NCBI RefSeq assembly: GCF_042683165.1
Contig: NZ_JBHUIZ010000012.1
Coordinates: 372,001-436,000 of the forward strand
Source: Tigheibacillus halophilus
GTDB taxonomy: Bacteria; Bacillota; Bacilli; Bacillales; Amphibacillaceae
Length of the DNA stretch: 64,000 nt
Direction: 5' to 3'
Shown here: positions 61,480 to 64,000 of the stretch, piece after piece
How positions within the stretch are numbered: the first letter of the stretch is position 1
How the letters are laid out: each line of letters opens with the position of its first letter
Translations under genes and position numbers: made by a program
The notes under the pieces: model-generated
Told to the model about the DNA's origin: nothing
Seen by the model: the letters and a program-made list of their open reading frames with translations, nothing else
The model's database searches: none

Positions 61480-62003
61480 TGGTTTATACAGGGAAGCGCG
61501 GCATGGCGTTTGAGGAACTAATCAACTACACAAATAAGGCATATGAGTTGCAGGGGAAGGCTTTAATTAATAAACGCCCTACCCCGGTGAAGGTACTTAA
61601 ATCAAAGGGAACTAAGGTGCTAAGTGGATTTTACGAACAACAGTCCACGGTTGATTATGACGGTTTATACAACGGTCGGGCAATTGTTTTTGAGGCGAAG
61701 TCTACAGCAAAAAAGAGCCTGCCTTTGAATATGATTGCGGACCATCAAATCAGATACCTGGACGCTGCAGAAAAGCAGGGAGCCATATCATTCCTAATTG
61801 TCGATATGAGGCACATTAACGAGGTTTTACTTGTTCCGAATGGAATGCTTCAGAAATATGTAAAAGACGCGAAAAACGGCGGTCGCAAGTCCATCCCCTT
61901 GGGTGATTTGGAAGTATACGGGCATTTGGTCAGGTCAGGGAATGGTGTAGCACTGGATTACCTTTCCGTGGTTGATAGATTACTAGAAGCAGAAACAGCT
62001 TGA
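61479..62003 (+). CDS. recU: Holliday-junction resolvase RecU
   Basis: A 174-residue resolvase with the RecU signatures KRGMAFEELINYTNKAY, NKRPTPVKVLKS, GFYEQQSTVDYDGLYNGRAI and FEAKSTAKKSLPL, which carry the active-site acidic residues. Phage RecU cuts four-way junctions formed during recombination and replication. It is coupled to the previous gene by TGATG. It is shorter than chromosomal RecU (about 200 residues), as usual for phage copies. Confidence 0.92.
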   Translation: MVYTGKRGMAFEELINYTNKAYELQGKALINKRPTPVKVLKSKGTKVLSGFYEQQSTVDYDGLYNGRAIVFEAKSTAKKSLPLNMIADHQIRYLDAAEKQGAISFLIVDMRHINEVLLVPNGMLQKYVKDAKNGGRKSIPLGDLEVYGHLVRSGNGVALDYLSVVDRLLEAETA

Positions 62004-62017
62004 ATTTATATCAAAAG

Positions 62018-62091
62018 AGAGTCGCTCACAGGGTTTCACATACAAACTAGTAAATACATTCACCAAGATTTAAAACGCTGTGTGCGGCTCT
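62018..62091 (+). repeat. 14-bp inverted repeat after recU
   Basis: AGAGTCGCTCACAG (62018-62031) pairs with CTGTGTGCGGCTCT (62078-62091) with one mismatch and one wobble; loop 46 bases. No U tract. Lies in the only sizeable spacer (111 bases) of this gene cluster. Confidence 0.6.
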
Positions 62092-62114
62092 GAATGATTT
62101 GGAGGTAGTAATGA

Positions 62115-62423
62115 GTGAAGCGGGAAATTGCGTCTAGAAAATTAAAGCGTAAATGCGGTATATGCAGCCTCGGTTTTAAAAAAGGTGATGTTTATTACAG
62201 GCAAAGAAAAGTGTATGCAGCAAACGATGAAATATCGGCTTATGAGTATACTCTTTGTCCAAGGTGCAAATACAAGAAATCCGAAAGCCTTAAAAGGTTT
62301 ATAGCATTTATAGAAAAGTGCCATCATCCAATCACTGATGAAGTTTGGAGCACTATCCCGGGAGAATCAGCAGTCATGCAGCCAGATCATGTAGAGTGCA
62401 TGATTTGTGGTGAATGGCTATAG
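62115..62423 (+). CDS. Prophage zinc-binding protein, 102 aa
   Basis: The start is GTG 62115, eight bases after GGAGGT. The product carries CGIC and CPRC, a potential zinc site, and CMICGEWL at the end. Zinc-binding and DNA- or RNA-linked by pattern; the family is not known. Confidence 0.7.
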   Translation: MKREIASRKLKRKCGICSLGFKKGDVYYRQRKVYAANDEISAYEYTLCPRCKYKKSESLKRFIAFIEKCHHPITDEVWSTIPGESAVMQPDHVECMICGEWL

Positions 62424-62446
62424 ATGAATTGGAGGGGGACAACAGA

Positions 62447-62872
62447 ATGAATGATTTACCCGATAAAGTCATTGGTCTTGATCAGATTAGAATCAATCGC
62501 GGACTTGAAAAAATCTGCAAATGTGAAAAACGTAAATTCATGATTGATACCAAAAATAGGCGGATAACATGCCAGAGTTGTGGCGCAGTAGTAGACCCAT
62601 ACGAGGCAATGTACGAGCTGGCCATGAATGGCGAGAGACTCCAGGAACAAGTCGAAAACCTGCTAGAGCAGCGAAAACAGATAGCCGATTATAAGCCATG
62701 GTTAGTAACCATAAAAAAATTAGAAAAGCAGTACAGAGGGCGAAAGATGCTGCCATGTTGCCCTCGATGTAGTGAGCCATTTTACCTTGAAGAATTAACC
62801 ACGTGGAACGGTAAGCAGTTTGCTGATGCCAAAATTAAAAAGTGGAGAGCGGCACATGAGAAGGAGGGTTGA
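62447..62872 (+). CDS. Prophage zinc-ribbon protein, 141 aa
   Basis: ATG 62447 has GGAGGGGG upstream; the in-frame ATG 62414 is inside the previous gene. A first zinc ribbon (CKCEKR, then ITCQSCGAVVDPYEAM) resembles TFIIB/RPB9-type ribbons. A coiled stretch (about 57-87) and a second ribbon (PCCPRCSEPF) follow. A transcription- or replication-linked factor is possible; not assigned. Confidence 0.72.
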   Translation: MNDLPDKVIGLDQIRINRGLEKICKCEKRKFMIDTKNRRITCQSCGAVVDPYEAMYELAMNGERLQEQVENLLEQRKQIADYKPWLVTIKKLEKQYRGRKMLPCCPRCSEPFYLEELTTWNGKQFADAKIKKWRAAHEKEG

Positions 62873-62875
62873 AAA

Positions 62876-63037
62876 ATGCAATTCAAAATAGGCGATTATG
62901 CCACCGGCAGGGGAGTTGTGTTTCACCTGACAGATGAATTTTCAAGGGATGTCATAAACGCAAACAGTGAAAATTTTAGGAAGTCCACGCAGGAAGAAAT
63001 CGAGAATTATCATGAATCATATGGGGGTGTTTCCTGA
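62876..63037 (+). CDS. Small prophage protein, 53 aa
   Basis: ATG 62876 follows AAGGAGGG; the stop overlaps the next ATG (TGATG). The product is mostly acidic (LTDEFSRDVINANSENF). Not recognised. Confidence 0.65.
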   Translation: MQFKIGDYATGRGVVFHLTDEFSRDVINANSENFRKSTQEEIENYHESYGGVS

Positions 63038-63213
63038 TGAGCCCACTATCAAAAATTGTTGAAATAGCGCACAGGCTACCGTATTCGGTGTTAACAGACA
63101 TACAGCACCGTATGGGCGACTGGATAGCATCTGGCGGCGATGAAAATGATCCGTATATTGAGCAGCAACTGCGGTATGCTCGGTTGTTTGTGGAGGAGCG
63201 AACTGGGAAATGA
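63037..63213 (+). CDS. Small prophage protein, 58 aa, DUF6877-like
   Basis: Coupled to its neighbours at both ends. The central stretch RMGDWIASGGDENDPYIEQQ resembles a short family seen in Listeria and Bacillus phages (DUF6877, from memory). Function unknown. Confidence 0.65.
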   Translation: MSPLSKIVEIAHRLPYSVLTDIQHRMGDWIASGGDENDPYIEQQLRYARLFVEERTGK

Positions 63214-63443
63214 AGGCTATTTGTGTAGATGCTACTAACAGTAATATTCTTCAAGAAGGAACTGAATACTACGTATTTCCTCATGGTGCTAGTGCTTTCT
63301 ATGTTTCAAAATTTAACAGCAGCCAGGCTCATTCAGGGGTATTTCAGCGCATTAGATTCGAAATTACCGAAGAGGAAAAATCAGCAGATGAAATGTCTCA
63401 TCCGGTGCAGTTAGATATCTTTCAATTCTTTGATGACAAATAA
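63210..63443 (+). CDS. Small prophage protein, 77 aa
   Basis: ATG 63210 overlaps the previous stop by four bases. Beta-rich start (KAICVDATNSNILQEGTEYY, YVFPHGASAFYV) and acidic end (VQLDIFQFFDD). The pattern suggests a small barrel fold; no family assigned. Confidence 0.68.
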   Translation: MKAICVDATNSNILQEGTEYYVFPHGASAFYVSKFNSSQAHSGVFQRIRFEITEEEKSADEMSHPVQLDIFQFFDDK

Positions 63444-63475
63444 AAAAAGCTGGAATCTCTCCCAGCTCAACCCTA
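63443..63475 (-). terminator. Terminator-like hairpin read on the minus strand
   Basis: AGCTGG and CCAGCT form a short stem around ATTCTCTC-type loop; on the minus strand the hairpin is followed by seven T. All neighbouring genes are read the other way, so it would stop antisense transcripts entering the early operon. Confidence 0.45.
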
Positions 63476-63509
63476 AAGCAATCATACCATACGGGAGGGG
63501 TTCCGGTAC

Positions 63510-63677
63510 ATGGAAAATAGAACAGCAGAGATAAAACTTGATGAGGATGCAGTATTTGTGGTGAAAGACGGTCAATTAAAAAGGGTCCCACGCCCTGAAA
63601 GCGGGTTCGGGGAAAGTATTACAACCTGGCAGAACGGTAAGATACATGCACTCAAAGTAAGCTATACAGTCAAATAG
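63510..63677 (+). CDS. XtrA/YqaO-like prophage protein, 55 aa
   Basis: ATG 63510 follows GGGAGGGG. The product (IKLDEDAVFVVKDGQLKRV, then TTWQNGKIHALKVSYTVK) has the length and beta-strand pattern of the XtrA/YqaO family of PBSX-like and skin-like elements. The link is by memory of the family, so it is tentative. Function unknown. Confidence 0.6.
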   Translation: MENRTAEIKLDEDAVFVVKDGQLKRVPRPESGFGESITTWQNGKIHALKVSYTVK

Positions 63678-63692
63678 AGAGGGGAAATATAG

Positions 63693-64000
63693 ATGGATGT
63701 AAACATTGAGGTAAAAAAAGGCCAAGAGATAAACACGTTGGAAATGAAGGGTGCTTCCCATGAAGTTGAGGGAATGATAATTAATAATTTCTTTGCAGTG
63801 TTCAAAGGCGAGGATAATTTAAAGAACGCTGTAGTAGAACCGGATATGAAAGCCAACAAGGAAGGAAATGCTGTAAAACTTGATGCACAAAAAGTAGCTG
63901 AAAACGTAGCAGAAGGATTTAGGCCGGGATTAGATGCAGCTGCTAAGTCGGCATCAAGTTTGAAGGTAAGGCCAAGAAGGCTCCCGTTGTTAGGATCAGA
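63693..64000 (+). CDS. Prophage protein, 3' end beyond the window
   Basis: The frame opens at ATG 63693, preceded by GAGAGGGG, and runs without stop to the window end (102 residues seen). It starts DVNIEVKKGQEINTLEMKG, followed by GMIINNFFAVFKGEDNL. The end of the visible part is Ala/Lys/Arg rich. Not recognised. Confidence 0.65.
   Translation, partial: MDVNIEVKKGQEINTLEMKGASHEVEGMIINNFFAVFKGEDNLKNAVVEPDMKANKEGNAVKLDAQKVAENVAEGFRPGLDAAAKSASSLKVRPRRLPLLGS

Larger units (their letters stand above)
47514..64000. mobile_element. Left part of a temperate siphovirus-type prophage
   Basis: From the integrase at 47687 all genes are phage-like: a leftward lysogeny module (integrase, ImmA, lipoprotein, repressor) and a rightward early module (Cro, antirepressor, recombination, replication, RecU). 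The left attachment site should lie in 47514-47686, between the rhomboid gene and the integrase, but the core cannot be defined without the right end, which is beyond the window. Head, tail and lysis genes are not in view. Confidence 0.93.

Overview
The window comes from a Gram-positive Bacillaceae chromosome. Genus cannot be fixed from the sequence alone; a Terribacillus/Virgibacillus-like relative of Bacillus subtilis fits. Evidence is the strong AGGAGG-type ribosome sites, many TTG/GTG starts, and several neighbourhoods known from Bacillus: fruR-fruK-fruA, treP-treA-treR, htrA divergent from a cssRS-like pair, yrrT-mccA-mccB, a ykoGHI-like module, and cshA next to the ydcA rhomboid gene. 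A run of 61 Ns at 51319-51379 shows this is a draft assembly.

Chromosomal part, 1 to about 47500. It starts inside a beta-hydroxyacid dehydrogenase gene, followed by a frameshifted methyltransferase, a cold-shock protein and a frameshifted GNAT acetyltransferase. The fructose operon (3116-6715) takes up fructose as fructose-1-phosphate and phosphorylates it to the 1,6-bisphosphate under a DeoR-type repressor. After YteA-like and zinc-ribbon proteins comes a surface-protease HtrA divergent from a two-component system, then typA and cvfB. The trehalose operon (17834-22312) has two TreR-type operators and a cre-like box; its transporter carries an N-terminal EIIA domain. Next are an ABC-2 exporter, a CapA-like lipoprotein, a thioredoxin-like protein, a reverse-transsulfuration operon making cysteine from homocysteine, a second two-component system with a PepSY protein, and a phosphonate/phosphite-type ABC importer (phnC-E-E) whose binding protein phnD faces the opposite way. 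A 5'-nucleotidase, a YppG-like protein, an esterase, DegV, an EamA transporter, the CshA helicase and a rhomboid protease complete this part.

Prophage part, about 47514 to beyond 64000. Reading leftward are the integrase, a small gene overlapping it, an ImmA-type metallopeptidase, a FxLYD-like lipoprotein and a CI-type repressor. A divergent switch region with repeated GTGCA/TGCAC palindromes and a consensus early promoter separates these from the rightward early genes: a Cro-like regulator, a structured non-coding stretch broken by the assembly gap, a Rha/ORF6C antirepressor, small regulators, a recombination module (Rad50/SbcC-like ATPase, a candidate annealing protein, a metallo-beta-lactamase-fold protein), a DnaD-like replication initiator with four iterons inside its gene, many small overlapping genes including several zinc-ribbon proteins, RecU and an XtrA-like protein. 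Late phage genes lie outside the window.

Three genes (methyltransferase, GNAT, an early prophage protein) are each broken by one apparently missing base, two of them in homopolymer runs. This may be sequencing error rather than gene decay. The most interesting unexplained signals are the intragenic iterons, the structured RNA-like region beside the gap, the operator palindromes extending into coding sequence, the lipoprotein in the immunity region, and the structured sequence between the convergent phnE and phnD genes.
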